From contig CALGZA010000043.1 of the NCBI GenBank assembly GCA_937934595.1, positions 1 to 64,000 on the forward strand: DNA of 64,000 bases, read 5' to 3'. This document shows positions 36,124-46,044 of this stretch, in pieces. This stretch comes from an uncultured Verrucomicrobiales bacterium. Lineage in GTDB: Bacteria > Verrucomicrobiota > Verrucomicrobiia > Verrucomicrobiales > Akkermansiaceae. The translations under genes were made by a program, and so were the position numbers. How positions within the stretch are numbered: the stretch's first letter is position 1; each line of letters starts with the position of its first letter. A model generated the notes under the pieces. That model had not been told where the DNA came from. It did no database searches and saw only the letters and a program-made list of their open reading frames with translations.

Positions 36124-39100
36124 ATGAAATCATGTTATTTATTTCTTCTCTTCTCATACTTTAGTTTTAATCAATACACCCAAGCCATCGTAGACCTGAA
36201 CAATAATCAAGTCAGTGACATCTGGGAACAAAAATATAATGCAGCATCTCTAGTCCAAGATCAAGCATCGCAGTCAGCAGATACCGACAATGACGGCTAC
36301 ACTAACCTTCAAGAAGCCAACGCTGGAACAGACCCACGCAGCTTCACCTCAAGACCACTAATTAAAATACTCTCCAAAAATGGAGATAATGTATCTCTTC
36401 AATATACCACTGAAATAGGCAAAAAATATCAAGTCTTCAGCACCTCCACATTAAACAATCCCAGCACCTGGAACGGATATGACCTACCTGAAATAGCAAA
36501 TGCTAACACAGAAACAAAAAACATTCCTAACCAAACATCTAACCATTCATTTTACCGAATTAAAATCACCGATGCAGACTCAGACAACGACGGAATCACT
36601 GACTGGGAAGAGCAAAACTTAGACGGCTTTGACCCTCAAAATGCATTCTCCTTCGGTAATGGTGTAAATGACGCAGACGCCATAGCAGAATTACAAGCTC
36701 AGCTCACTAACACTAACATTGCTGCATCTGCAGCAGAAGCATACGAAAAAGACCTATCCCCATCTAGCTTCACCATTACCAGACCCACTAATTCAGCATA
36801 CCCATTAACCGTCTATTACCACCTCACCGGCAGCACAGATCCCACTAAAAGCTCAGCATCAAATGACGACTACATCCTAAAAAATGCTGCGAATGAAGTC
36901 TTATCTAAAAAATACATCTCCATACCTGTCGGTAACAACTCAGTAGAAATCTTCGTCCACCCAGCTCCAGATAATAAAATCGAAGTACCAGAAACACTAG
37001 TATGTAACATCAGTAACACATCAAAAAATGCATCCACCAAAATAAATGATGCCAAAAATACAGACGAAAACAGAAGACTATTTGTAGCCAGACTCAAACC
37101 AGTCGCAGGAACAAATTCTACAGGATCAGGAATAGCATCAATGCTACTAAGAGGTGATAATAAACTAGGCTTCATTACTATCAATTTCTCAGGACTAGAA
37201 GGCACCCAAACCGGAGCTCACATCCAATACAGTAACATCAATACACAAACAAACCTAGAAAGCCTAGCAGGCGGGCAGTTCACCAACTACGCATATGGAC
37301 TATTCGCCTCAGAATTCCTAAACACAGACCAAAAAATCCTAGACGCATTACTAGCAGGAAAAATACTCATAAACGTCGAATCCAATAAAAACATCAACGG
37401 TGACATCAGAGGCCCATTCCTTCAGTCCATAGGCTCAGAGACCTTCGTCGCCCCCGCTCAGCCTCCCGCTATCGAAACACTTACAGGCTTTGACCTCGAC
37501 CGTGACATCATCAGATTCCTCACCCAGTCAACCTTCGGCGCTACTCCTCAAAGCTATAATCAACTAAAAGCCATGGTCACAGCAAAAGGCGGAGACCGAT
37601 TAGCCGCTTTTTCTGAATACATAGACATGAACTTCGGACTAAATGCGCAGACATCCATCCCCAGCCCATCCCTTGAGGTCATGACGTATGCCGCAGATGC
37701 TCAGGAAAACTACCTAGCCAGTATCGCAGGCTCACCAGATTTTGATCCAGAATACGACCACAGAAGAAATAACCGAAGAAGATGCTGGTGGACCATGACT
37801 CAAGCAGCCCAAGACCAAATCCGCCAAAGAGCAGCCTTCGCCCTCTCAGAAATCTTCGTCGTTTCCGGTGGTGATAACGTCATTGATAACCGCCAATACG
37901 GAATGGCTAATTACTATGATATGCTCAAAAACAGCACATCAGGAACATACAGAGATCTATTAGAAAATGTCTCAAAACACCCCATTATGGGACAATACCT
38001 CTCATCATTAAGAAATGCCAAATCAGACGGACTCATCGCACCAGATGAAAATTATGCCAGAGAAATTATGCAGCTCTTCTCCATCGGACTAGTTCACCTC
38101 CATGAAGATGGCTCACTAAAACTCTCACCAGAAGGAATTCCCATTCCCACTTATAACCAGTCAGACATCTCCGAAATGGCACGCGTTTTCACAGGTTGGT
38201 CATTTTCACTCAGAAACTCACCCAATGATTCACCTAACATCATCCCTAACACAAACTTCAACTACGGAGCCGGTAAATCATTCACATACCAAGATCAATG
38301 GACTAACCCCATGATCAACTTCGCCGAATTCCATGACAAAGGAACCAAAGAAATGACCACTCTCGGTCTCTCAATAAACGCAGGAAACACAGGTGAACAA
38401 GAACTCGATAAAGTACTAGACTACCTCGGAAAATACAATTCCAGCACCCCTCCCTTCTCTAACCACCAAACAACCCCTCCATTTATCATCAGAAGACTTA
38501 TCCAGAGATTTGTAACCTCTAACCCATCCAATGGCTACATCTACAGAATCACCCAAACATGGAAAAACACCAATGGCCACATCGGCGAAGTCATAAAAGC
38601 CATCCTACTAGACTATGAAGCCAGATCACTTCAGCCAACACTCGCTGCATCCTACGGAAAGAAAAAAGAACCCATCATCCACATATCAGCATTCATGAGA
38701 GCTCTCAGCACCAAATCACAACTACCCATCACAGACCTAGCAGATACTACTAATCTCACACCACACACATACTCAGCACCCAAATACTCACGCATCACAG
38801 CAGAAGTCGCTAAGTTCCCGCCCGGAACCACCAGATTCAGAATGCCAAATACAGATGCATCCATTGGCCAAACGCCACTCCAAGCACCCACCGTATTTAA
38901 CTACTTCTTACCTGACTACTCACCAGCAGGAACACTCTCCACAAATGGCCTAAACGCACCAGAATTTCAACTAGCCACAGAAGTCGGAGTCATCAACCAC
39001 ATCAACGCTCTTCATACACTCTTTAATACCAACGGCAGATCAGGCTCCGAAGTACCTAACCAAAATGAACCTAACCCTGCTCATAACCCCTACAACTATG

Positions 39101-39537
39101 GCCAATACGCAGATCACATGCTTCCAGACCGTAACCCATCATCCTCACACTTCATAAAAAAATACCTCGCCATCATGGACACAAACCTTGATGGAAAAGT
39201 AAATAACCTAGACTCCTCATTCGATCAACCAGTTTTCATATACGCAGCTGTAGCAGCGCTCGTTGATGAACTAGATTTGTTTCTCTCCGCAGGTAAAATA
39301 AAATCACGCTTCGCTGCAGGATACAACTACACCGCAGCTCGCCCTAATAACCCTCGTGACCAAATCATAGAAGCAGTAGCCAGATCATACTACTACTATG
39401 ACGATGACGGAGAATCAAACCCAGCTAATGCTAATTACAGCCGTGACGAAGGCAGACAGCTTACCATCCTACAGCAGCGCCTCAGATACGCAGCATACCT
39501 CATAGCCTCATCACCATACGGAATGATACAACGATAA
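36124..39537 (+). CDS. Secreted DUF1800 protein with Ca-binding-type repeats and CHRD domain
   Basis: This large exported protein of 1,137 residues starts with a signal peptide (LFLLFSYFSF..., cleaved near TQA). Two thrombospondin-type-3/dockerin-like Asp motifs follow (DTDNDGYTN and DSDNDGITDWEE). A CHRD-like domain spans roughly 325-435 (GFITINFSGLEG...INGDIRGPF). The remainder is DUF1800 (FLTQSTFGATPQSY, RRRCWWTM, ENYAREIMQLFSIG). DUF1800 proteins are usually encoded next to a DUF1501 protein, as here, 20 bp downstream. The pair is common in Planctomycetes and Verrucomicrobia; its biochemical role is not established. Confidence 0.87.
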   Translation: MKSCYLFLLFSYFSFNQYTQAIVDLNNNQVSDIWEQKYNAASLVQDQASQSADTDNDGYTNLQEANAGTDPRSFTSRPLIKILSKNGDNVSLQYTTEIGKKYQVFSTSTLNNPSTWNGYDLPEIANANTETKNIPNQTSNHSFYRIKITDADSDNDGITDWEEQNLDGFDPQNAFSFGNGVNDADAIAELQAQLTNTNIAASAAEAYEKDLSPSSFTITRPTNSAYPLTVYYHLTGSTDPTKSSASNDDYILKNAANEVLSKKYISIPVGNNSVEIFVHPAPDNKIEVPETLVCNISNTSKNASTKINDAKNTDENRRLFVARLKPVAGTNSTGSGIASMLLRGDNKLGFITINFSGLEGTQTGAHIQYSNINTQTNLESLAGGQFTNYAYGLFASEFLNTDQKILDALLAGKILINVESNKNINGDIRGPFLQSIGSETFVAPAQPPAIETLTGFDLDRDIIRFLTQSTFGATPQSYNQLKAMVTAKGGDRLAAFSEYIDMNFGLNAQTSIPSPSLEVMTYAADAQENYLASIAGSPDFDPEYDHRRNNRRRCWWTMTQAAQDQIRQRAAFALSEIFVVSGGDNVIDNRQYGMANYYDMLKNSTSGTYRDLLENVSKHPIMGQYLSSLRNAKSDGLIAPDENYAREIMQLFSIGLVHLHEDGSLKLSPEGIPIPTYNQSDISEMARVFTGWSFSLRNSPNDSPNIIPNTNFNYGAGKSFTYQDQWTNPMINFAEFHDKGTKEMTTLGLSINAGNTGEQELDKVLDYLGKYNSSTPPFSNHQTTPPFIIRRLIQRFVTSNPSNGYIYRITQTWKNTNGHIGEVIKAILLDYEARSLQPTLAASYGKKKEPIIHISAFMRALSTKSQLPITDLADTTNLTPHTYSAPKYSRITAEVAKFPPGTTRFRMPNTDASIGQTPLQAPTVFNYFLPDYSPAGTLSTNGLNAPEFQLATEVGVINHINALHTLFNTNGRSGSEVPNQNEPNPAHNPYNYGQYADHMLPDRNPSSSHFIKKYLAIMDTNLDGKVNNLDSSFDQPVFIYAAVAALVDELDLFLSAGKIKSRFAAGYNYTAARPNNPRDQIIEAVARSYYYYDDDGESNPANANYSRDEGRQLTILQQRLRYAAYLIASSPYGMIQR

Positions 39538-39557
39538 AAATAATCTGTAAAAATAAC

Positions 39558-41180
39558 ATGAAAAAGCATAAACAAGAACACCTTAACAACCGTCGTGACT
39601 TCCTTCGCCAGTCAGCATGCGCTTCACTCGGAGTCACAGGAATCGTAAATGCTCTCGCCCAAATGCGCCTCATGACTTCCGCTCTCGCTCAAGGAACAAA
39701 TAATCTAAATGACCCATATAAAGCATTAGTCTGCTTATTCATGCAAGGTGGTAATGATTCCACTAACATGATCATCCCCGCAGCTAACCCCGCTACTGAT
39801 GAAATGAGGCACGATTACGAGACCAATAGAGGCATTCTAGCCATCGACAGATCTACCCTTAACACCATTAACATCACTAACACTACAGCATTTCAAAAAC
39901 ACTACAGCAGCATCAGCACACCATCACTAGGCTTCCACCCCAATGCACCAAAACTCGCTAGCTTATTCAACAGCGGAGATCTCAGTGTCGTCAGTAACGT
40001 CGGAACACTAGCCTACCCCATCCCCACCAGAGAGGACTACACAGCAGGTATCATCCCTCGTCCCATCCAGCTCTTCTCCCACTCAGATCAAACCACCCAA
40101 TGGCAGTCATCCATATCAGACCAAGCATTCAAAACGGGCTGGGGAGGAAGAGTCGCAGAACTTATTAATGCTACTCAGAATCCATCATCTAACGTATCCA
40201 TGAACATTTCCCTAGCCGGAATTAACTCCCTTCAAGTAGGTTCCGCTAATGGAATTTCTCAATACGTAGTCAGTGAAAATGGCGCCATCCCGCTCTCAGG
40301 ATACAACTCAGGAAATACATCCAACAACAACTATATCCCATACGGCAACGCTTACACAAACGGAACAGATCCATCTGGTGGATACCAGAACTCAAACAGT
40401 GGAGAACGAATGAAGTCATTTGATGCCATCATGAACCTCTCCAGTGACCACCTCTTAGAAAACCATTACACTAAAATAATGCGCTGTGCACGTGAAAATG
40501 AAAAACACATCGGCGCTGCCACTCTCGCTACAGCCACACTTCTAATGGATGACCCTAATAACCCAGGAACCAACATCTCCATTTTTGACCACCATTTCAA
40601 AGACGCTAAATCCAAACTTGGAGACCAACTTAAAATGATAGCCCGCCTCATAGCTGGCAGAAACCAATTAGCCAATAACCGCCAAGTATTTTTCTGCGAA
40701 ATCAGAGGATTTGATACCCACCAAAACATGCTAGATAGTCATGCCAACCTCATGGAAGAACTATCAAACGCTATGGAAGCATTCAGAAACTGCCTGAAAG
40801 ACCCACAAATGAACATCTTTGACCAAGTCACCACATTCACAGCATCAGACTTCAACAGAACAATCACACCAAACGGAACAAACACCAGCGCCGGATCAGA
40901 CCACGCTTGGGGTGGCCATACATTAGTCATGGGGGGAGCTGTAAACGGCGGAAACATCTTTGGACACTTCCCTGCCCTAAAAACAGGATCCATCTCCGGA
41001 TCAATAGACTCTCATAACACTCGCGGCAGACTCATACCAGACACATCAGTTGACCAGTATTCATACGTCCTAGCAAACTGGATCGGAGTAGATTCTAACT
41101 CAAAAGAAATCATCTTCCCTAACATAAACCGGTTTGATAACCCTCTCACAGTCTCCAGCGCTAACCTAAACTTCCTCTAA
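39558..41180 (+). CDS. Tat-exported DUF1501 protein
   Basis: This 540-residue protein has a twin-arginine signal (NRRDFLRQSACASLG) and a hydrophobic stretch ending near ALAQG, so it is exported folded. DUF1501 blocks seen: KALVCLFMQGGNDSTNM near the N-terminus, GFHPNAPKLASLF, FFCEIRGFDTHQNM, FTASDFNRTI and DHAWGGHTLVMGG. The fold is alkaline-phosphatase/sulfatase-like in the family's usual classification. It is 20 bp downstream of the DUF1800 gene and almost certainly works with it at the cell surface. Confidence 0.9.
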   Translation: MKKHKQEHLNNRRDFLRQSACASLGVTGIVNALAQMRLMTSALAQGTNNLNDPYKALVCLFMQGGNDSTNMIIPAANPATDEMRHDYETNRGILAIDRSTLNTINITNTTAFQKHYSSISTPSLGFHPNAPKLASLFNSGDLSVVSNVGTLAYPIPTREDYTAGIIPRPIQLFSHSDQTTQWQSSISDQAFKTGWGGRVAELINATQNPSSNVSMNISLAGINSLQVGSANGISQYVVSENGAIPLSGYNSGNTSNNNYIPYGNAYTNGTDPSGGYQNSNSGERMKSFDAIMNLSSDHLLENHYTKIMRCARENEKHIGAATLATATLLMDDPNNPGTNISIFDHHFKDAKSKLGDQLKMIARLIAGRNQLANNRQVFFCEIRGFDTHQNMLDSHANLMEELSNAMEAFRNCLKDPQMNIFDQVTTFTASDFNRTITPNGTNTSAGSDHAWGGHTLVMGGAVNGGNIFGHFPALKTGSISGSIDSHNTRGRLIPDTSVDQYSYVLANWIGVDSNSKEIIFPNINRFDNPLTVSSANLNFL

Positions 41181-41261
41181 CATAAAAATAATTAACTTCA
41201 CCCTCTACCTATCCAGAATGAAACATTTATTAATTGGCAAATCAATGAAACCTAACAAAAA

Positions 41262-42050
41262 TCAACCTAAATACCCCTCTCTAACACGCTCTAACAGATC
41301 TTGATAAACTACCGGCTGAGCCGCCACCAACAAACTATCTGTAAATATATCATACGCAGCACCCTCCTCATTCGTAACCACCATACCACTCTCCCGTAAC
41401 ATCAACAAACCAGCCGCTATATCATAAGGCTGTAAATCAGTCTCCCAGAACCCCTGCACCCAGCCTAAACTAAGCTGAGCCACATCCAATGCAGCACTAC
41501 CAGACCTGCGGATCCCTCTACCCAGAGTCAATACCTTAGCTGCCGCCTTGAAAAAACCCTCAGCCCTATCCGGTGAACGATACGGAAAACCCGTCACAAA
41601 CAATGCCTCCGAAGCCTCACTGATCATCACAGGAACCTTCACCTCACCATTATAAGTAACACCCTCACCCTCACTTGCCTCAAACATCTCACCACTAAAC
41701 GGCTTATAAACTATACCAAAAACAGGCTGACCATCATTCACTAACGCCACAGAAACACAAAAATGATCAAGTCCACTCAAAAAATTAGTAGTCCCGTCCA
41801 AAGGATCAACCACCCACATCAACTCCTGTGAACCAGTCTTCCCGCTCTCCTCACCATAAAAACCAGCTCCCTCAACAAGCGGCATCAACCCATCCATAAG
41901 CATCTTCTCAGACTCCACATCCACAAAAGACACAGTCTCCCTTAAACTCTTAATTTCAGCAGAACCGCGCTCCATTGAACGAAAATAACCTAACTGAAAT
42001 GCCCCCACCTTTACCACCAGCTCCCTAACTACATCCTTATTGAATTCCAT
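41262..42050 (-). CDS. Inositol monophosphatase family enzyme (SuhB-like)
   Basis: This 262-residue Mg-dependent phosphatase has the motifs GEESGK (metal-binding Glu), WVVDPLDGTTNFLSG and the C-terminal QPYDIAAG. In the last, Tyr replaces the more usual Trp before the Asp. The family includes inositol-1-phosphatase, SuhB and histidinol-phosphatase-type enzymes. Since hisC lies nearby on the same strand, a histidinol-phosphatase role (HisN type) is possible but not shown. The start at 42050 is preferred to the frame start at 42080. Confidence 0.88.
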   Translation of the reverse strand: MEFNKDVVRELVVKVGAFQLGYFRSMERGSAEIKSLRETVSFVDVESEKMLMDGLMPLVEGAGFYGEESGKTGSQELMWVVDPLDGTTNFLSGLDHFCVSVALVNDGQPVFGIVYKPFSGEMFEASEGEGVTYNGEVKVPVMISEASEALFVTGFPYRSPDRAEGFFKAAAKVLTLGRGIRRSGSAALDVAQLSLGWVQGFWETDLQPYDIAAGLLMLRESGMVVTNEEGAAYDIFTDSLLVAAQPVVYQDLLERVREGYLG

Positions 42051-42190
42051 AACCCATTCATAACAAAAATCCACACGCAAGCAAACCTATCATGCGCACC
42101 AACAACAAAATCCCACTCCCCAAAATTAATAAATAACTTCACCGCCACCCCAGCATCCCCAAAATCAACAATAAAATCCTCTAGTAAAAA

Positions 42191-43543
42191 TCACTTACCT
42201 ATACAAAACGCTCCAAAAATAGCATCAAAAATCTCCTCCGTATCAACCCTCCCAGCAACCTCACCAATAGCTTCCAAAGCATCTCTTAAATCTAATGCCG
42301 CAAACTCAGCACCAATAGAAGACTCTATGCCAACCCTAGCAGACTCCAAAGACTCCTTCCCCCTGCGCAGACATTCTTTATGGCGAGCATTAATCGCCAC
42401 AGCATGACCACCCCAAGCACTCTCACTCAACAACAACTTATCCGCTATCACCTTGCCCAGAACATCCGCACCAGCACCATCACCACAAGAAAAAGGCACA
42501 CCATCCACTCCCACCCAGTGCGAGTCCACCCCCAAGTCCTGTTTATTTATAACTAATACGTGAGTCCGCCCAGCTATCTGCGCATCACCTAAAAGCCTCT
42601 TACCCGCCCTAGACCCATCCACCACCTCTATAATCAAATCAGCTAACTCTATCTGCTGCTCTGATCGTATAATCCCCTGCTGTTCTATCTTATCTTCAGA
42701 AACCCTCACCCCAGCAGTATCAATAAGCCTAAGCGGTATCCCCTCTATATTAACCACCTCCTCCACCGTATCTCGCGTCGTACCCTCAATATCACTAACA
42801 ATAGCCCTCTCATAACCTAACAAAACATTCAGTAAGCTAGACTTACCCACATTAGGCTCACCACAGATCACCGTCCTTACTCCCTCACGTAATATTCTAC
42901 CCTGCTCAGCAGTAGAAAGCATCGCATCAATTCCAGACAGCACCTCATCAATACGCATCAACATCGCCGCACCCGTATCAGGATCTATATCTTCATCTGG
43001 AAAATCTATAAAAGCTTCCACATGGGCTACCACTCCTATCAAATTCTCACGCAGAACCTCACTCTGATCTCCCAGCTTACCCTGCATCTGCTCATGAGCA
43101 GCACGCATCGCCAAATCAGTCTGCGCAGATATCAAATCCATGATCCCCTCCGCCTGAGTCAGATCTAACTTCCCATTCTCAAAAGCCCTTCTACTAAACT
43201 CACCAGGATCCGCAGACCGTGCCCCACACCCTAACAAACGCTCAAGAACTCGCCGCGTTACTAAAACCCCACCATGACAAGCCAGCTCAACCACATCTTC
43301 CCCAGTAAAACTACGCGGATTCCGAAACACCGTAGCCAAAACCTCATCAATAACAACACCATCAGAAGACACAACCTTACAAAGATTAGCATAACGCTCA
43401 TCAGCATTCTCCAAGCCCCCACGGCAAAGCACCGCATCGGCACATATCTTCACCGCATCAACTCCTGAGACACGGATTAAAGAAATTGCACCCACCCCAG
43501 GAGCTGTCGCTATCGCTGCTACCGTAGTAGAAAACTCACTCAT
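42191..43543 (-). CDS. mnmE: tRNA modification GTPase MnmE
   Basis: This 450-residue MnmE modifies the wobble uridine of tRNAs together with MnmG. The N-terminal tetrahydrofolate-binding domain includes TAPGVGAISLIRVSG. The G-domain has GEPNVGKSSLLN, the switch DIEGTTRDTVEE, DTAG and NKQD. The protein ends with the characteristic C-terminal CIGK containing the catalytic Cys. The second of two adjacent ATGs (43543) is taken as start. It lies about 10 bp downstream of hisC. Confidence 0.96.
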   Translation of the reverse strand: MSEFSTTVAAIATAPGVGAISLIRVSGVDAVKICADAVLCRGGLENADERYANLCKVVSSDGVVIDEVLATVFRNPRSFTGEDVVELACHGGVLVTRRVLERLLGCGARSADPGEFSRRAFENGKLDLTQAEGIMDLISAQTDLAMRAAHEQMQGKLGDQSEVLRENLIGVVAHVEAFIDFPDEDIDPDTGAAMLMRIDEVLSGIDAMLSTAEQGRILREGVRTVICGEPNVGKSSLLNVLLGYERAIVSDIEGTTRDTVEEVVNIEGIPLRLIDTAGVRVSEDKIEQQGIIRSEQQIELADLIIEVVDGSRAGKRLLGDAQIAGRTHVLVINKQDLGVDSHWVGVDGVPFSCGDGAGADVLGKVIADKLLLSESAWGGHAVAINARHKECLRRGKESLESARVGIESSIGAEFAALDLRDALEAIGEVAGRVDTEEIFDAIFGAFCIGK

Positions 43544-43554
43544 CACAACAAATA

Positions 43555-44652
43555 CTAAAACCCGCTCAGCACAGACTTCATCACACTAAGACAACGCTCA
43601 TTCTCAGCCTCAGTTCCTATAGATATCCGGACCCATCCAGGCAGCTTATAACCACGCATCGCCCTCACTATCACCCCCTGCTTAAGCATCTCAGCAAATA
43701 ACCGATCCCCATCTCCCACATTCACCAACACAAAATTAGCCAAACTAGGAACATACTCTAATCCCATCTCCTGAAAATGGGTCTCATAAAAAGCCAATCC
43801 ATGAGCATTGTTCGAGACCGTTGCCTCAACATGCTCCAAATCAGCTAGCGATGCCAACGCCGCACGCTGTGCCACCTCATTCGCATTAAATGGCTGCCTC
43901 GCCTTCTCCAAAATGCCAGTCACCTGCCTCGCCCCCAGTCCATAACCAATGCGCAGCCCAGCAAGACCATACGCCTTAGAAAAAGTCCTCAAAACAATCA
44001 CATTCCTACCCTCCCTCACATACTTAAGAGTATCAGGTGCATCATTCACAAACTCATAATAAGCCTCATCAAATACCACCACCACATGATCAGGAACCTT
44101 CGCCATAAAACGATCAATCGTCGCCTCATCCACCATCGTCCCAGTTGGATTATTCGGATTCGCTATGAACAATAAACGCGTCTCATCAGTCACAGCATCA
44201 GCCATCGCATCAAGATCATGAACAAAATTCGGATCCGCAACCTCCACATATTTCGCACCAAACAACGTAGCCATTAACTTATAAACCACAAAAGCATGCT
44301 CAGCTGCAATCAACGCAGCACCCTCATTCAAAAAACAATGACACAACAACTCAATAACCTCATTAGAACCATTCCCCAAAACAACATTCTCAAGATCCAA
44401 ATCAAATTTCTCAGCCAGAGCACTACGTAACTTATACCCACCACCATCAGGATAAATATGCATCTCACCCGCAGCGTTACGGATCGCATCCAATGCCATC
44501 GGCGCAGGACCCAAAGGATTCTCATTCGATGCCAACTTAACTATACTATCAGGATCTAAACCTAATTCACGTGCAGTCTCCTCCACCGGCTTACCCGGCT
44601 CATAAGCCTTTAAATCACATACATACTGGTTCGCATATTGTTGAATACTCAT
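43555..44652 (-). CDS. hisC: Histidinol-phosphate aminotransferase
   Basis: This 365-residue class I/II PLP-dependent aminotransferase has the N-terminal block KLASNENPLGP, NGSNEVIEL, NPNNPTGT, DEAYYEF and the PLP lysine in FSKAYGLAGLRIGY. It converts imidazole-acetol phosphate to histidinol phosphate; some homologues also accept aromatic amino acids. It stands at the head of a run with mnmE. No other his genes are in the window. Confidence 0.93.
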   Translation of the reverse strand: MSIQQYANQYVCDLKAYEPGKPVEETARELGLDPDSIVKLASNENPLGPAPMALDAIRNAAGEMHIYPDGGGYKLRSALAEKFDLDLENVVLGNGSNEVIELLCHCFLNEGAALIAAEHAFVVYKLMATLFGAKYVEVADPNFVHDLDAMADAVTDETRLLFIANPNNPTGTMVDEATIDRFMAKVPDHVVVVFDEAYYEFVNDAPDTLKYVREGRNVIVLRTFSKAYGLAGLRIGYGLGARQVTGILEKARQPFNANEVAQRAALASLADLEHVEATVSNNAHGLAFYETHFQEMGLEYVPSLANFVLVNVGDGDRLFAEMLKQGVIVRAMRGYKLPGWVRISIGTEAENERCLSVMKSVLSGF

Positions 44653-44952
44653 GCGCGGAGACTAACCCATCATAACAACCGTGCAAGCCTGTTTTACACC
44701 CATCTAAACCCACCACCAATGGCCACCTCATTTTGAATCCCTTATTTGTAAAAGGTAACTAGATTTTGAAATGCAAGAACTGAGCTAAGACTCCAACACA
44801 CATCACCCCCAGACTGTATTTTGCCCTTTAGTGACTATACCAGCTGCTTTAAGAACAAAAAAACTCTCCAAAAAAAGGTGACAAATTCAGACCGCACAAG
44901 GCTAATCTTATGGCATTTCAAAATGAAATAACCTTGAACCCACTACCTAACC
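44653..44952. other. 300-bp intergenic stretch with inverted ends
   Basis: No gene is seen. TCATTTTGAA at 44728-44737 and TTCAAAATGA at 44917-44926 are perfect inverted copies 199 bp apart end to end. TTTTGAAATGC near 44765 echoes the right end again. This may be a remnant of a small inverted-repeat element different from the three-copy repeat. Confidence 0.4.
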
Positions 44953-45642
44953 CTACCCATTAAGTTCCTTTATCCTTATGTTTCGGAACCTATAGGTCTT
45001 CCCCTTCTCACCATGATGCTGAATCCCTATATGCCCCTCAGCATCTTCCTTATCATGCAGATCAGTCGTCAACAGCCCATTAACCCACACTCTCAAATGA
45101 TCACCCTTCGCAACAATCTTATATTTAATCCACTTACCAAGTGGAGCCTGCACACTATGCGTTTTTTTCTTCTGTTCCTCAGTGAGCAATTTCCACTTCC
45201 TGCGCCCCTCATCAAATAGCCTACCACTATATGCTCGCTTCGTAGGATCACACTCAGCCTGATACCCACTTACCTTATGACGCTTCTTATCCTTATCCAC
45301 ATGACATCGATACATCACACCACTATTCGCAGGACCAACCTCCGGTAACATAATCTCAACCTCTAACTCAAAATCACCAAACCTCTTCTCCGTAGTCAAA
45401 AAGAATTTACGGTCACCAGTCATATGAATCTCTCCATCCACAACCTTACAAACACCATAAGGATACACATTCTTCCACCCGCTCAGATCCTTGCCATTGA
45501 ATAAATCAACCCACCCCTCACCCTTCTTAACTACCTCCACACCTTCATCAGCATTTACCGCATCCTGAGAAAACACTTCCCCCATACCCAAAATCACCAA
45601 CAAAACGTGAACTAAGAATTTACCTTTATACATACCAAACAA
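44953..45642 (-). CDS. Secreted DUF1080 (3-keto-disaccharide hydrolase-like) protein
   Basis: This 229-residue protein has a signal peptide (hydrophobic, cleaved near VFSQ). DUF1080 landmarks are GWVDLFNGKDLSGWK, FGDFELEVEIMLP, NSGVMYRC and GHIGIQHHGE. The fold is a concanavalin-like beta sandwich. Some members hydrolyse 3-keto-glycosides and others are annotated only by family. Such genes are multiplied in PVC bacteria that use glycans. Confidence 0.9.
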   Translation of the reverse strand: MFGMYKGKFLVHVLLVILGMGEVFSQDAVNADEGVEVVKKGEGWVDLFNGKDLSGWKNVYPYGVCKVVDGEIHMTGDRKFFLTTEKRFGDFELEVEIMLPEVGPANSGVMYRCHVDKDKKRHKVSGYQAECDPTKRAYSGRLFDEGRRKWKLLTEEQKKKTHSVQAPLGKWIKYKIVAKGDHLRVWVNGLLTTDLHDKEDAEGHIGIQHHGEKGKTYRFRNIRIKELNG

Positions 45643-45726
45643 TTACCCCAACACACCTACAATATCAAATAAAATGATTCAGTCATATTTACTTTACATC
45701 TATCGAATCTAAATTATTTTCCCCAC

Positions 45727-45873
45727 ATGATTAAAAACATTCTCACTATCACAGCAATTGCACTAGCAGCCATCTCATCCTCATCATGCGCCACCATGGC
45801 AGGTGTAGGCCAAGATGTTAAAAAACTAGGAACTACTTTACAGAACACTGCCATCAGAAGTAGCCAAAGATAA
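45727..45873 (+). CDS. Entericidin-like small lipoprotein
   Basis: This is a 48-residue frame. A hydrophobic N-terminus leads to the lipobox-type SSSSCATMAG, followed by VGQDVKKLG. That matches the small entericidin family (Cys then V/M-A-G-V-G-x-D). The mature lipoprotein would be under 30 residues. In enterobacteria the family acts in stress-linked toxin/antidote lipoproteins; no such role can be claimed here. A strong terminator follows at once. Confidence 0.8.
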   Translation: MIKNILTITAIALAAISSSSCATMAGVGQDVKKLGTTLQNTAIRSSQR

Positions 45874-45900
45874 TATTTCTATTACACTTATAATTCTGTC

Positions 45901-45938
45901 AATAGCATGCTGGATATTCCAACATGCTATTTTTTTTA
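45901..45938 (+). terminator. Intrinsic terminator after the small lipoprotein gene
   Basis: A 9-bp stem AATAGCATG / CATGCTATT with an inner TGGA/TCCA pairing is followed directly by eight or more T. It lies 27 bp past the stop. Confidence 0.92.
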
Positions 45939-46044
45939 TAAAAACATCCCCATACTCAGAAAAAACAAAACTTAATATCATAAACCACTGGACAGAGCAC
46001 CACATGGCTCTTAGTTTACCGCCAATTACAACCATAATAATAAA

